Part shown: in pieces, positions 1 to 8,958 of the stretch
Position numbering within the stretch: position 1 is the stretch's first letter
Layout: every line of letters begins with the position of its first letter
NCBI GenBank assembly: GCA_913775725.1
Contig: CAJYNG010000001.1
Coordinates: 1 to 64,000, forward strand
From: an uncultured Stenotrophomonas sp.
GTDB lineage: Bacteria > Pseudomonadota > Gammaproteobacteria > Xanthomonadales > Xanthomonadaceae
Length of the DNA stretch: 64,000 nt
Reading direction: 5' to 3'
Position numbers and translations under genes: made by a program
The notes under the pieces: model-generated
What the model saw: the letters and a program-made list of their open reading frames with translations, nothing else
Told to the model about the DNA's origin: nothing
Database searches by the model: none

Positions 1-1
1 A

Positions 2-88
2 CAATTTGTGGACTGGTACAACCACCGTCGGCTGCACAGTGCCAACGGCCTTGTGCCACCTGCGCTCCGTGAAGTGCAGGTGGCCTGA
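2..88 (+). CDS. IS3-family transposase OrfB, C-terminal end (partial)
   Basis: Only the last 28 codons are inside the window, ending in TGA at 86-88. The translated tail reads WYNHRRLHSANGLVPPA followed by a short EVQVA end, which is the usual C-terminus of the DDE integrase (OrfB) of IS3-family elements. The catalytic residues lie upstream, outside the window, so it cannot be said whether the copy is intact. The 3' end of the element follows within about 40 bases. Confidence 0.8.
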   Translation, partial: QFVDWYNHRRLHSANGLVPPALREVQVA

Positions 89-102
89 ACTCCCTTTGGG
101 AG

Positions 103-125
103 TGTCCAAAAATACTTGACCACCA
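103..125. mobile_element. Probable terminal inverted repeat of the IS3-family element
   Basis: The A-rich stretch TGTCCAAAAATACTTGACCA just after the transposase stop resembles IS3-family right ends. The left end is outside the window, so neither the exact boundary nor a target duplication can be checked. Confidence 0.45.
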
Positions 126-229
126 CAACCCGTCCATGGGGGCTTGGTCGCCGCATCCATGCGGCTCACACCCCTGCCACCGGACCCACCCCGCCTTCTA
201 CAGTTGGCCGGTAGCCCGTAGATCTGCTC

Positions 230-279
230 TGGTAGGTGTCGACCTTGGTCGACACGCTGGATCCGCACCATGCGTGGAT
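230..279. repeat. SMAG-type palindromic repeat with a second hairpin
   Basis: GGTAGGTGTCGACCTTGGTC at 231-250, continuing to GACAC, forms a GTAG-headed stem around GTCGACC/GGTCGAC. A second short stem (ATCCGCAC/GTGCGTGGAT type) follows at 261-279. This is the Stenotrophomonas GTAG repeat pattern. The rest of 121-392 shows no gene; a longer in-frame upstream start at 297 for the next gene lacks a signal peptide context and was not used. Confidence 0.75.
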
Positions 280-392
280 GATGGGGAACGACGAAAATGA
301 AAGTCCGTTCATCTTTCGGACTTTGCCGATTCCGGTTGCTGGCCAGGATTTGGCATCATTGGGGCATTGATCCGTCGACAGGGCATGAGGCC

Positions 393-965
393 ATGAAACG
401 TTCCCGCACCACCGCGCTGCTGCTGATGAGCGCTGCGCCGCTGCTGTTCACCGCCTGCCAGAAGGAGCCGGAGGTGAAGGTGCAGGAAGGCCTGTACACC
501 TCGGTGGAGTCGTGCACCGAGGCTACCGGCGATCCGTCGTCGTGCCGCAATGCCTTCGCCGAAGCGCAGAAGCAGGCCGCCGATGCGGCGCCGAAGTACG
601 CCAGCAAGGAAGCCTGCGAGAAGGACTACAAGCCGGAACAGTGCGTGCAGCAGCACACGTCGGCGGGTACCTCGTTCATCGGCCCGATGATGATGGGCTT
701 CTTCATGTCGCAGATGCTGAGCAACCGCGGCGGCCTGGCCCCGAAGGCGCCGGCGGCGTCGCCGGCGTACCAGGACAAGAGTGCTGGTTGGGCACGTCCG
801 GCACCGGGCGGCAGCGGCGGCCTCAACACCGCCAGCGGCATCGGCGCGGGCAAGGCTGGTCTGGCCCCGGTCACCAGCGAGCCGAACCGTGCGGTCACTG
901 CCAGCCGTGGTGGCTTCGGCAACACCAGCGCGCGCCGCAGCACCAGTGGCAGCTACGGCGGCTGA
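393..965 (+). CDS. DUF1190 (YgiB-like) lipoprotein
   Basis: This is a 190-residue predicted lipoprotein. The start at 393 gives a basic N-terminus, a hydrophobic core and a lipobox ending at Cys22 (LLFTAC). The mature part has four spaced cysteines in a region rich in Ala, Glu and Gln (about residues 35-85). A Met-rich stretch (GPMMMGFFMSQML) and a Gly/Ala/Ser-rich low-complexity tail follow. This matches DUF1190/YgiB. In enterobacteria ygiB precedes the ATP-grasp gene ygiC, and the same order is seen here with only 7 bases between the genes. The molecular function is unknown; an envelope role is inferred. Confidence 0.8.
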   Translation: MKRSRTTALLLMSAAPLLFTACQKEPEVKVQEGLYTSVESCTEATGDPSSCRNAFAEAQKQAADAAPKYASKEACEKDYKPEQCVQQHTSAGTSFIGPMMMGFFMSQMLSNRGGLAPKAPAASPAYQDKSAGWARPAPGGSGGLNTASGIGAGKAGLAPVTSEPNRAVTASRGGFGNTSARRSTSGSYGG

Positions 966-972
966 TCGACCC

Positions 973-2151
973 ATGCAGCGTATCCGGATTGCCGAGCGTG
1001 CCCAGTGGCGGGCACGCGCGGACGAAGCGGGTTTCCGCTTCCACACCATCGACGGCCAGCCGTACTGGGATGAAAGCGCGTACTACGCGTTCACCCTGCG
1101 CCAGATCGAGCAGGACATCGAAGACCCCAGCGCCGAGCTGCACCAGATGGCGCTGGATCTGGTCGGCGATGTCATCGCCAGCGAACGCTTGATGGACCAG
1201 CTGGCGATTCCGTCGCACTACCGCGACTGGATCGCCGACAGCTGGCGCCAGCGCCAGCCGCACCTCTACGGCCGCCTGGACCTGGCCTACGACGGCACCG
1301 GTCCGGCCAAGCTGTACGAACTGAACTACGACACGCCGACCTCGCTGTTCGAGGCCAGCTTCTTCCAATGGCAGTGGCTGGAAGACCAGCGCAACGCCGG
1401 CCGCCTGCCGCAGCACGCCGATCAGTTCAATGCGATCCACGAAGCGTTGGTCGAACGTTTCGGCGAACTGGCCACGCAGTTGCCGCCGCCGCTGTACTTC
1501 AGCGCGGTGGGCAGTTCCGAAGAAGACCGTGGCACCGTCGACTACCTGCGCGACTGCGCCTCGCAGGCCGGCCTGCATGGCCAGGCCATCGCCATCGAGG
1601 ATATCGGGTTGTCCGAGGACGGCCGCTTCACCGCGTTGGATGATTCGGTGATCGGCACGCTGTTCAAGCTGTACCCGCTGGAAGACCTGATGGCCGAGGA
1701 ATTCGGTCGCGCGCTGCCCGGTTCGGGCGTGCAGCTGCTGGAACCGGCCTGGAAGGCGGTGCTGAGCAACAAGGGCATCCTGCCGCTGCTGTGGCAGCGC
1801 AACGTGGGCCATCCGAACCTGCTGGAAGCGCATTTCGACGACGGCAGTGCGCTGGCCTCGGGCTGGGTGCGCAAGCCGCTGTTCTCGCGCGAAGGTGCCA
1901 ACATCGAGATGCACCTGGCCGATGGTAGTACCCAGCGCAGCGACGGTCCCTACGACGGCCCGGCGATCATCCAGCGCGCGCATCCTCTGACCCGCTTCGA
2001 AGGCGGCTACCCGCTGATCGGCAGCTGGGTGGTGGGTGACCACGCCTGCGGCATCGGCATCCGCGAGGACGACAGCGCGATCACCCGTGACAGTGCGCGC
2101 TTCGTGCCGCACGCGATCGTCGACGAGGCGCCGACGCGGATCTACGTCTGA
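973..2151 (+). CDS. Glutathionylspermidine synthase-like ATP-grasp ligase (YgiC/YjfC family)
   Basis: The 392-residue protein matches the C-terminal synthetase domain of glutathionylspermidine synthase, an ATP-grasp amide ligase. Visible family features are YELNYDTPTSLFE in the first third, KLYPLEDLMAEEFG in the middle, LEPAWKAVLSNKGILPLLW, and the basic KPLFSREGANIEM segment. The ATG at 973 is preferred over an upstream in-frame GTG at 781, which would overlap the lipoprotein. There is no amidase domain, so it is of the stand-alone YgiC/YjfC type, whose substrate is not firmly known. It is co-transcribed with the preceding lipoprotein, and its stop overlaps the next start (TGATG). Confidence 0.85.
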   Translation: MQRIRIAERAQWRARADEAGFRFHTIDGQPYWDESAYYAFTLRQIEQDIEDPSAELHQMALDLVGDVIASERLMDQLAIPSHYRDWIADSWRQRQPHLYGRLDLAYDGTGPAKLYELNYDTPTSLFEASFFQWQWLEDQRNAGRLPQHADQFNAIHEALVERFGELATQLPPPLYFSAVGSSEEDRGTVDYLRDCASQAGLHGQAIAIEDIGLSEDGRFTALDDSVIGTLFKLYPLEDLMAEEFGRALPGSGVQLLEPAWKAVLSNKGILPLLWQRNVGHPNLLEAHFDDGSALASGWVRKPLFSREGANIEMHLADGSTQRSDGPYDGPAIIQRAHPLTRFEGGYPLIGSWVVGDHACGIGIREDDSAITRDSARFVPHAIVDEAPTRIYV

Positions 2152-2771
2152 TGGTGGCAGGGCGCCACCGGGACGACGGTCACTCCCTGCTGCGCTATGT
2201 AGACCGGGTGGCGGTGCGTTGCAATCGATGTGACACGCCGGGTTGGGTGGTAGGTACGCCTGATTCACGCCGCTTCCGGTGCCTGGGTTGCAGCCAGGCA
2301 TTGAACGGCGGCTGCGGTTGCAGCCGCTGTGGCTCCGGAGACTGGGTAGGACCGGTGCGCTACTGCGGCTACCGTCCTTGCGGCTACTGCGGCCACAAAT
2401 GGGTAAGCGCTGAAGTTCGCCGCGCTCGAGAGACATCTGCGCTGCGGGTGCTGTCCGCGGACTGCAGCCAATGTGGGCGCAGCAGCGATGTCGAGGTCAC
2501 CCGGTCGCGGTGGCGTGGCAACGAAGCCATCGACCCGGACTTCGGCCTGCCTTTGAGGTTGGTGGAAAAAACCTCGGCTGGCCTGCTGTGGGCGTATAAC
2601 GCCGAGCATCTGCAGGCATTGCACGACTACGCCGCGGCCAGACTGCGCGAAGGCAGCGGCCATCATCGTTCGATGTTCTCGCGCCTGCCGCAGTGGATGA
2701 AGCTGGCCCGCAACCGGGTGCTGCTGCAGCGTGCGGTGGAGCGGTTGCAGCGGCGATTGCTGCAGGGGTAG
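2151..2771 (+). CDS. Zinc-ribbon protein of unknown function
   Basis: The 206-residue protein starts on the last base of the upstream stop codon, suggesting translational coupling. The first 120 residues are crowded with metal-binding cysteine motifs: CNRC, CLGC, GCGCSRCG, CGYRPCGYCGH and CSQCGR. Several zinc ribbons or one larger zinc module are therefore likely. The C-terminal part is helical and rich in Arg and Gln. There is no signal peptide or membrane segment, so it is probably cytoplasmic. Binding to nucleic acid or protein is possible but nothing shows which. It is the third gene of the YgiB/YgiC-like unit. Confidence 0.6.
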   Translation: MVAGRHRDDGHSLLRYVDRVAVRCNRCDTPGWVVGTPDSRRFRCLGCSQALNGGCGCSRCGSGDWVGPVRYCGYRPCGYCGHKWVSAEVRRARETSALRVLSADCSQCGRSSDVEVTRSRWRGNEAIDPDFGLPLRLVEKTSAGLLWAYNAEHLQALHDYAAARLREGSGHHRSMFSRLPQWMKLARNRVLLQRAVERLQRRLLQG

Positions 2772-2879
2772 TGCCGGCCACTGGCCGGCAACACCATGCG
2801 TGGGTTGATGTGGCAGCCGAGCGTGGGCTCGGCTCTACAGACAGCCCGATTCCAGTAGAGCCGAGCCCATGCTCGGCTT
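2768..2879. repeat. SMAG repeats, inverted pair plus a third stem
   Basis: A GTAGTGCCGGCC stem (2769-2792) is followed by two facing copies: AGCCGAGCGTGGGCTCGGCT then CTAC (2815-2838), and GTAGAGCCGAGCCCATGCTC then GGCT (2855-2878). The pair lies between convergent genes and could fold as one long hairpin. Confidence 0.85.
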
Positions 2880-2894
2880 GGGTCAAGCGCAGGA

Positions 2895-4193
2895 CTACAG
2901 CAATCCTTCGCGCTTCACCGCCAGGTAGCGCTCCACCAGCGCGCCGGGCAGGGCGTCGGCGGTCACGTCCAGCACCATCACTTTTTCGCTGCGCAGCGCG
3001 TCGTGCGCTTTCGCGCGCTGCTGCAGGTACAGCGCCGCGGCACCGGCCTGGGTGGCATCCTCCAGCGTCTGCATTTCGCCCTCCAGTGCGCCGTCCAGCT
3101 CGCGCTCGCGCAGGCTGGCCACGCACACCAGGTGGCGCCGCTGCAGCAGGCGCACTGCCGCCAGCAGGTCCTCGATGTCCTCGTCGCGCACGTTGCTGAC
3201 CAGCATCACCAGCGCACGCCGGCGCTGGCGCAGAGACAATTCGGTGGCGGCGGCCAGATAATCGGTGGCCACCGCGCGCGGCTGCAGATCGTAGCTGGCG
3301 CGCAGCAGGTGCTCGACGGTGCCCATGCCGCGCTGCGGCGCCACCCAGCGGCGTTCGCCACCGGCAGCGAACAGGCCGGCGGCATCGCCCTGGCGCAGCG
3401 CCAGGTAGGCCACCACCAGCGAGGCGTTCAAGGCATGGTCGAAGTGCGAGAGCCCGCCTTCGCTGGCCAGCATGCGCCGGCCACTGTCGAGCATCAGCAG
3501 CAGCTGCTGGTTCTTCTCGTCCTGGTATTCGCGCGAGATCAGCTTGCGCGCACGCGCGGTGGCCTTCCAGTCGAGCTGGCGCAGGCTGTCGCCGATGCGG
3601 TACTCGCGCATCTGGTGGAAGTCGGTGCCCTCACCCCGGCGGCGCTTCACGTGCGCACCGACCAGCCGCGAGGCCTGGTCGGCACTGAACAATGCGAAGC
3701 GGGTGAGCGGCACGAAGTTCGGATAGACCCGCACGTCCAGCGCCGGCGGCAGCGTGCGTTGCTGCCACCACAGGCGCCACGGCGAGCGCATGCGCAGGTG
3801 CACGCCTTCAAAGCGGAAGTGCCCACGCTGCAGCGGCTGCAGGTGATAGTGCAGGGTGGAAGCGGTGCCCGCGTGCAGGTGCACGCGTTGCGGCAGCGAT
3901 TCCAGCGGCCAGCCGCCGGGTATCAGGTCGAACACCTGCACCGTCATCGATGCGTCCGCCTGCAGGCGCAGTGCGGCCTCGCGGCGCACGCCCAATGCCA
4001 GCGCTTCGGGCAGTTCGCGCTGCACCTGCGGCGACAGACGCCGCGACTGCCGCCACAGATCCATCAACGCCGGTATGGCAATCGCCAGCGCCGCCAGTGC
4101 CCAGCTCCAGCGCGGCAGCAACCCGCCCAGCACCAGACCGCCCAGGGCAGCCCAGGCCAGCAGCAGCGCCAGCAGCAGCGGGGCCGGCCTCAT
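2895..4193 (-). CDS. DUF58 domain-containing membrane protein
   Basis: The 432-residue protein has two N-terminal hydrophobic segments within about residues 1-45. A soluble region follows with the DUF58 signature around RVYPNF and EGTDFHQMREYRIGDSLRQL, then DWKATARARKLISREY. The C-terminal half resembles a von Willebrand A fold, with a DSGRRM metal-site-like motif. DUF58 proteins are usually encoded beside MoxR ATPases, and here its ATG overlaps the MoxR stop by 4 bases. The pairing suggests a MoxR-dependent chaperone or assembly function at the inner membrane; the target is unknown. Confidence 0.88.
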   Translation of the reverse strand: MRPAPLLLALLLAWAALGGLVLGGLLPRWSWALAALAIAIPALMDLWRQSRRLSPQVQRELPEALALGVRREAALRLQADASMTVQVFDLIPGGWPLESLPQRVHLHAGTASTLHYHLQPLQRGHFRFEGVHLRMRSPWRLWWQQRTLPPALDVRVYPNFVPLTRFALFSADQASRLVGAHVKRRRGEGTDFHQMREYRIGDSLRQLDWKATARARKLISREYQDEKNQQLLLMLDSGRRMLASEGGLSHFDHALNASLVVAYLALRQGDAAGLFAAGGERRWVAPQRGMGTVEHLLRASYDLQPRAVATDYLAAATELSLRQRRRALVMLVSNVRDEDIEDLLAAVRLLQRRHLVCVASLRERELDGALEGEMQTLEDATQAGAAALYLQQRAKAHDALRSEKVMVLDVTADALPGALVERYLAVKREGLL

Positions 4194-5176
4194 CGGCGCG
4201 GTGCTTCCACCTTGGCCAGCAGCGCGCCCAGCACATCGTCGGCGTCCTGGCCTTCGATCTGCAGTTCCGGGGCCAGTGCAATGCGGTGGCGCAGCGCGGG
4301 GCGTGCGATGTCGCGCACATCATCCGGAGTGACGAAATCACGGCCGGCCAGCACCGCCTGTGCACGCGAGGCACGCACCAGCGCGATGCTGCCACGCGGG
4401 CCGGCACCGACCGCGATGCCCGGCCACTGCCGGGTAGCGGCGACGATGCGTACCGCGTAGTCGATCACTTCGTCATCGACGGTGATCGCCGCGGTGGCGC
4501 GCTGCAGTTCCAGCAGCTCACCGGCGCCGAGCACGCGCGGCACCTGGCTCAGGTCGAAGTCGCTGGCAGCGCGACCGCTGGTGATCGCGGTCACCATGCG
4601 CTTCTCGTCCTCCAGCTGCGGGTAGTCGATCAGCACCTTCAGCAGGAAGCGGTCCAGCTGTGCTTCCGGCAGCGGATAGGTACCTTCCTGCTCCAGCGGG
4701 TTCTGCGTGGCCAACGCCATGAACGGCGGCGCCAGGGTGAAGGCCTTACCCTCGATGGTCACCTGGCCTTCCTGCATCACTTCCAGCAGCGCGGACTGGG
4801 TCTTGGCCGGTGCACGGTTGATTTCGTCGGCCAGCAGCAGGTTGGTGAACACCGGGCCGCGGCGGATCTTGAAGCTCTCGCTCTTCGGGTCGTACACCGC
4901 ATGGCCACTGACGTCGCTGGGCATCAGGTCGGGGGTGAACTGCACGCGGCCATAGTCCAGCTCAAGGGCCTGCGCCAGCGCGCGCACCAACAGCGTCTTG
5001 CCCAGCCCGGGCACGCCCTCGATCAGCACGTGACCACCGGCGAGCAGGGCCACCAGGATCTGGTCCAGCACATCGGCCTGGCCGATGAAGGCGTGGCCGA
5101 CGGCATCGCGGATGGCATCGACGCGTTCGATCAGGCGGGCGTTGGCGGCCGCCGGCAGCTCGGGGACTTCGGTCAT
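4190..5176 (-). CDS. MoxR-family AAA+ ATPase
   Basis: The 328-residue protein carries Walker A GVPGLGKT, a Walker B/MoxR signature LLADEINRAPAKTQSALLEV, sensor-type ATQNPLEQEGTYPLPEAQLD and an arginine-containing C-terminal lid. The ATG at 5176 is preferred because it overlaps the upstream gene's stop by 4 bases; the longer in-frame extension runs back into that gene. MoxR ATPases act as chaperones that mature or activate partner proteins, often with VWA-type partners such as the adjacent DUF58 protein. Confidence 0.92.
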   Translation of the reverse strand: MTEVPELPAAANARLIERVDAIRDAVGHAFIGQADVLDQILVALLAGGHVLIEGVPGLGKTLLVRALAQALELDYGRVQFTPDLMPSDVSGHAVYDPKSESFKIRRGPVFTNLLLADEINRAPAKTQSALLEVMQEGQVTIEGKAFTLAPPFMALATQNPLEQEGTYPLPEAQLDRFLLKVLIDYPQLEDEKRMVTAITSGRAASDFDLSQVPRVLGAGELLELQRATAAITVDDEVIDYAVRIVAATRQWPGIAVGAGPRGSIALVRASRAQAVLAGRDFVTPDDVRDIARPALRHRIALAPELQIEGQDADDVLGALLAKVEAPRR

Positions 5177-6357
5177 AGCAGGGATCTCATCTGGAGCAGC
5201 AAGCGGATGCGCTCGCGCAGGGCGGAGGAATCGTGCGGCGGAGGGGGTGTGAGCGCGCTGGCGACGCGGCCCTGCGGCCACTTCAGCAGCTCGGCGATGG
5301 CCTGATCGCGTGGCGCACCATCCAGTGCGGCCGCAACCGGTGCGCGCAGGCGCAGGCGGTGCAGGAACAGGGCGAGTACGGCCTCGTACAGGCGCGTACC
5401 GTGGCCGAAACGCAGCAGCAGTTCACCACTGGCACGCACGTGCTCCAGCAGCGAACGGCGTTCCAGCACCGGCGACGGCAAGCGGCTGCCGAAGCGCTGC
5501 GAGCGGCCCCACAACCAGCCCAGCAGGGCCAGCAGCAGCGGCGCCCACAGTGGCCAGCCCTGGTAGAACATACGCGACCACAGCGACGGCGGGCGGCTGG
5601 CATAGACCAGCCAGACCGCACCCTTGCCATAGTTCGGATCGAGCAGGTAGCGGGTCAGGTCGCGATGCGACGCGTCGTGCAGGCCGTCGCTGGCCTTGCC
5701 CCCTGCCGATGCCAGGCGCGCTGCCGGTGAGTCCACCTCGCTGCGCATGAACTCCATGTCGGCCAGCACGCTCACCTTGCCCTGGCCATGGCGCAGGCGC
5801 GCAAACACCAGGTCGCGATCCGTGCCCCAGCGACGTTCGGCCTGTGCACTGGCGGCAAAACCCAGGGTGAAGCGGCGGCCACCACAGAATTCGACGTGGC
5901 CCGGATCGTCGTCGACATGGAACGACTGGCAGTCGCTGCGCTGGAACAGGCTGTCCACGCCCAACTGGTCCAGCAGGGGGCCCTGCGTGCTGCCGGCATC
6001 GTCCTCGGCCGGTGGCGGTGTACGCACCAGCAAGTGGCCGCCCTGGTCTACCCAGTCCAGCAGAGCACTGGCGACGGACGGCGGCAGTTCGCTGCTGTCC
6101 TGCAACAGCACCACTGTATCGTTCGGCCCGAGTGCCATCTGCTGCAGTTCCAGCCGCGGCCGCGAGTGCACGTCGATGCCATCGGCGCGCAGGGCCTGGC
6201 CGAGTACGTACAGCGGGTTGTACGCGGCCTCGCCCTGTGGCGGCAGCCGGATCGTCTCGGTCACCCGCTCGTGCGTGCGCAGGTAGAGGATGGTCAGTGG
6301 CACACCGAGCAGCACCAGCCCGCCCAGCAGCAAAGACCAGAACAGGCGCGGGCTCAT
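5173..6357 (-). CDS. DUF4350 domain-containing membrane protein
   Basis: The 394-residue protein has one N-terminal membrane segment (FWSLLLGGLVLLGVPLTILYL), a periplasmic-type domain with the DUF4350 pattern (NPLYVLGQALRADGIDV, then VLLQDSSELPPSVASALLDW and GGHLLVRTP), and a second membrane segment near residue 290 (WAPLLLALLGWLWG). A cytoplasmic tail follows. Start and stop overlap both neighbours by 4 bases (ATGA). The family is a steady companion of MoxR/DUF58/DUF4129 genes; its biochemical role is unknown. Confidence 0.82.
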   Translation of the reverse strand: MSPRLFWSLLLGGLVLLGVPLTILYLRTHERVTETIRLPPQGEAAYNPLYVLGQALRADGIDVHSRPRLELQQMALGPNDTVVLLQDSSELPPSVASALLDWVDQGGHLLVRTPPPAEDDAGSTQGPLLDQLGVDSLFQRSDCQSFHVDDDPGHVEFCGGRRFTLGFAASAQAERRWGTDRDLVFARLRHGQGKVSVLADMEFMRSEVDSPAARLASAGGKASDGLHDASHRDLTRYLLDPNYGKGAVWLVYASRPPSLWSRMFYQGWPLWAPLLLALLGWLWGRSQRFGSRLPSPVLERRSLLEHVRASGELLLRFGHGTRLYEAVLALFLHRLRLRAPVAAALDGAPRDQAIAELLKWPQGRVASALTPPPPHDSSALRERIRLLLQMRSLL

Positions 6358-7976
6358 GCCTGCCACCCATACTGCTGGCGCAGGGTATCGGCCAGTGCAT
6401 CGAAATCGGCACGGCTGGGCAGGCGGCCACCGTAGGCGGCGTACTGCCACATGCGCACGATGCGCGCGAACAGGTCACGGTCGCTGGCCTCGGGCATGCG
6501 CCGCGACGCGCGCAGGCATTGCGCTTCTGTGGCACCGGGTGGAAGCGCGATACCGCTGCGCTCGCCCACCGTGCGCACGCTGGCACGGTACAGCAGGGCC
6601 AGCGCCTGCCGCGGCCGGCCCTGGTCCCACAGCAGGCCGGCCTGGGTGGCCACGTCCGGCGGCAGAACCACCGGCAGTTCCACCTGTTCCTCCAGCACCT
6701 GCGGTGCTGCGTCAGCCTTGCGCCGGCCACTGCCCCGCAGCCACGGCAGCCACAGCCGCGCGGTCAGCAACAGCACCAGCAGCAGAATGCCGAGCAGGCC
6801 CCACAGGCCCCATTCGGCCAGCCGCGCCAGCCAGGCGATGCCGTCCTTGCGCGCTTTGCGTTCACCTTTGCTGTTGGTGTCACGCTGCAGCTGCTTGTCT
6901 TCCTTCTTCTTTTCCTCGGCCTGCTCGATCGGCTTCCAGCGCGTGACCTGGCGGGTCGGGCGCTGCAGCGGGTCTTCATAGGCGCGGTTCACTGCCTGAC
7001 GGAAACCGGCGGTGTCCACCGGCGTACCGCCGAAGATCGTTGCCGGCGTGTTGGCCGGGTTGATGGTCGGTCCTTCGTCGTCTTCCTTGGCGGCGACGTC
7101 ACGGGCGTTGGGCTTGCCCATGGCACGTTCGGGCTCGGCGTCCGCGTCCTGCGCATGCGCCGGTGCGGAGACCAGCGGCAGGGCAAGGCACAGCAGCAGC
7201 GCCAGCGTTGATGCTGCCGGCAGCAGCCGCTCGCGCAGGCGGCGCAGGGCGATCTCCACGTCCCACGCTTCCATCTGCGTACGCCGGTTCAAGTACAGGC
7301 CGAAGCCGGCGCCGACATAGAACGGTCCGATCAGCACCGACGCCAGCCAGCACGCCAGGTTGAAGCCCGCCCGCGCCCATGCGGGTGTGTCCTGGCCGAT
7401 CATGTCCCATGCGGCGCGCCACGATTCGGACATCAGCTCCAGCGGCATGAACATGAACACCGCGCCGATCGCACCGGATACCAGCACCCCTTCAAAGGCC
7501 ATGCAGGCCACGGTCAGCACGACGGCGGCGCCAGCGGCACCGGCCACCACTGCGCGGCGGCGTGCACCGCGCTGGGCCGGCGCATTGCCTTCCAGCAGGT
7601 TCACCGGCAGGCACAGGCTGCGCAGCGCGCTGAAACGACGCCAGCCCAGGTAGCCCCAGAATCCGCTGTTGCCCCAGCTGCGTTGCGCGCGCAGCGCCGC
7701 CAGCGTGCCGACCGGTTCGCCGAAGATGCCGCGCGACAGCACGTACAGCGGCGCGCGTTCGAACAGCGGTTTGCACCACCACATCGCCAGCCAGGCCCAG
7801 CCGAACGCATCCAGCCACCAGCCCAGTGCGTTGAAGATCACGAACAGCGGAACGCTGGCCAGCAGCCAGCTGCCCCATACCGCACGTGCGTGGCGGCGGG
7901 CGAGGGCGCTGCCCAGCTCCATCGCCTCCCAGCCGCTGCGCGCGCGCAGCACCACGTCCAGACGGTCAATGCGCAT
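6354..7976 (-). CDS. Multi-pass membrane protein with C-terminal DUF4129 domain
   Basis: The 540-residue protein has an N-terminal half with about five hydrophobic segments (residues ~35-270) and a charged linker rich in Lys, Glu and Asp (~330-400, with EEKKKEDKQLQRD). One further membrane helix (WGLWGLLGILLLVLLLTARL) precedes a C-terminal DUF4129-like domain containing LLYRASVRTVGERSG and the WQYAAYGGRLPS signature. The ATG at 7976 is used; the much longer in-frame extension is out-of-frame sequence of the upstream gene. The start overlaps that gene by 11 bases. DUF4129 has been linked in other bacteria to envelope or glycan processes, which is not proven here. Confidence 0.8.
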   Translation of the reverse strand: MRIDRLDVVLRARSGWEAMELGSALARRHARAVWGSWLLASVPLFVIFNALGWWLDAFGWAWLAMWWCKPLFERAPLYVLSRGIFGEPVGTLAALRAQRSWGNSGFWGYLGWRRFSALRSLCLPVNLLEGNAPAQRGARRRAVVAGAAGAAVVLTVACMAFEGVLVSGAIGAVFMFMPLELMSESWRAAWDMIGQDTPAWARAGFNLACWLASVLIGPFYVGAGFGLYLNRRTQMEAWDVEIALRRLRERLLPAASTLALLLCLALPLVSAPAHAQDADAEPERAMGKPNARDVAAKEDDEGPTINPANTPATIFGGTPVDTAGFRQAVNRAYEDPLQRPTRQVTRWKPIEQAEEKKKEDKQLQRDTNSKGERKARKDGIAWLARLAEWGLWGLLGILLLVLLLTARLWLPWLRGSGRRKADAAPQVLEEQVELPVVLPPDVATQAGLLWDQGRPRQALALLYRASVRTVGERSGIALPPGATEAQCLRASRRMPEASDRDLFARIVRMWQYAAYGGRLPSRADFDALADTLRQQYGWQA

Positions 7977-8958
7977 CGCCGCCTCCGCGTCCGCCGCGCC
8001 ACAGCCACAACAGCACACCGGCCCACAGCACGCCGGCCACGCTGAACTTGCCCCATGCGGGTACTTCGGCGATCGATGACCAGAAGGCTTCGATGAAGGC
8101 GGCCACCAGCAGCATGAACGCCGCGCCCAGGCACAGCCGGGCGCCGATGCGGCCGCCGTCGACCAGTGCATCCAGGCGGCTGCGCCGGCCGGGGGCCAGC
8201 AGCTTCATGCCCAGCTGCAGGCCGGCACCGCCAGCGATCACGATCGCAGTCAGCTCGAAGGCGCCATGGCCGACCACGAAGCGCCAGAACGGGCTACCGT
8301 GGCCGATGTGCTGCAGGTGGCCGGCCACCGCACCGATGGTCACGCCGTTGAACAGCAGTACCAGCAGCGTGCCCAGCCCGGCCAGCAGGCCGCTGGCGAA
8401 GGTGCGCAGGGCGATGCTGATGTTGTTCATGACGTAATGGCCGAACATCATCCAGTCGGTGCCGCTGTCACGCCCCAGGCGCTCGGCCGCGGGGTCGTAC
8501 ATGCGCTCCATCTCGGCGATCTGGCGGTTGTCCATCAGCATGTGGATCAGGTCCGGATAGGCCTGTGCCAGCACGAAACAGGCCACCGCGGGCAAGGCGA
8601 ACATCAGCAGCGCCACCCACATGCTGCGTGCCTGGCTGCGCACCAGCAGCGGAAAGTCGGCCACCAGGAATTCCAGTGCCGCGCGCCAGCGCGTCGGCCG
8701 CGTGCGGTACAACACACTGTGGCCCTGCTGCATCAGCTGCTGCAGGCGCTGCACCAGCTGTGGGCTGTAGCCGCGCTCGCGGGCCAGCGCCAGCTGCTGG
8801 CACAGGCGCCGGTAGCGCTGCGGGAAGGCAGTGTCGTCCAGTGCCAGCCCGCTGGCCTTGCGGCGCGTACGGCGTGCGGCACCGGCGCGCAGCAGCAGCC
8901 ACTGCTCCAGGTCCTGCCATTCCTGCTGGTAGCGGGCGACGAACTGTTCCTGCTTCAT
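7966..8958 (-). CDS. Stage II sporulation protein M-like (SpoIIM/DUF95) membrane protein
   Basis: The 330-residue protein has a soluble, Arg/Gln-rich N-terminus (~1-100) followed by about five membrane helices. The SpoIIM-type core is seen in FGHYVMNNISIALRTFASGL and in FWRFVVGHGAFELTAIVIAG. This organism does not sporulate, so the family name is historical. Members beside MoxR and RDD genes are common in proteobacteria. The coding region overlaps RDD (4 bases) and the DUF4129 gene (11 bases), so all six genes look like one operon. Confidence 0.85.
   Translation of the reverse strand: MKQEQFVARYQQEWQDLEQWLLLRAGAARRTRRKASGLALDDTAFPQRYRRLCQQLALARERGYSPQLVQRLQQLMQQGHSVLYRTRPTRWRAALEFLVADFPLLVRSQARSMWVALLMFALPAVACFVLAQAYPDLIHMLMDNRQIAEMERMYDPAAERLGRDSGTDWMMFGHYVMNNISIALRTFASGLLAGLGTLLVLLFNGVTIGAVAGHLQHIGHGSPFWRFVVGHGAFELTAIVIAGGAGLQLGMKLLAPGRRSRLDALVDGGRIGARLCLGAAFMLLVAAFIEAFWSSIAEVPAWGKFSVAGVLWAGVLLWLWRGGRGGGDAH

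Noticed and set aside
895-2436. Long open frame on the minus strand (513 codons) opposite the ATP-grasp gene
   Set aside because: In GC-rich DNA antisense frames stay open by codon bias. Its translation is Arg/Gln/His-rich with no family motifs, while the plus strand encodes a recognisable ligase.
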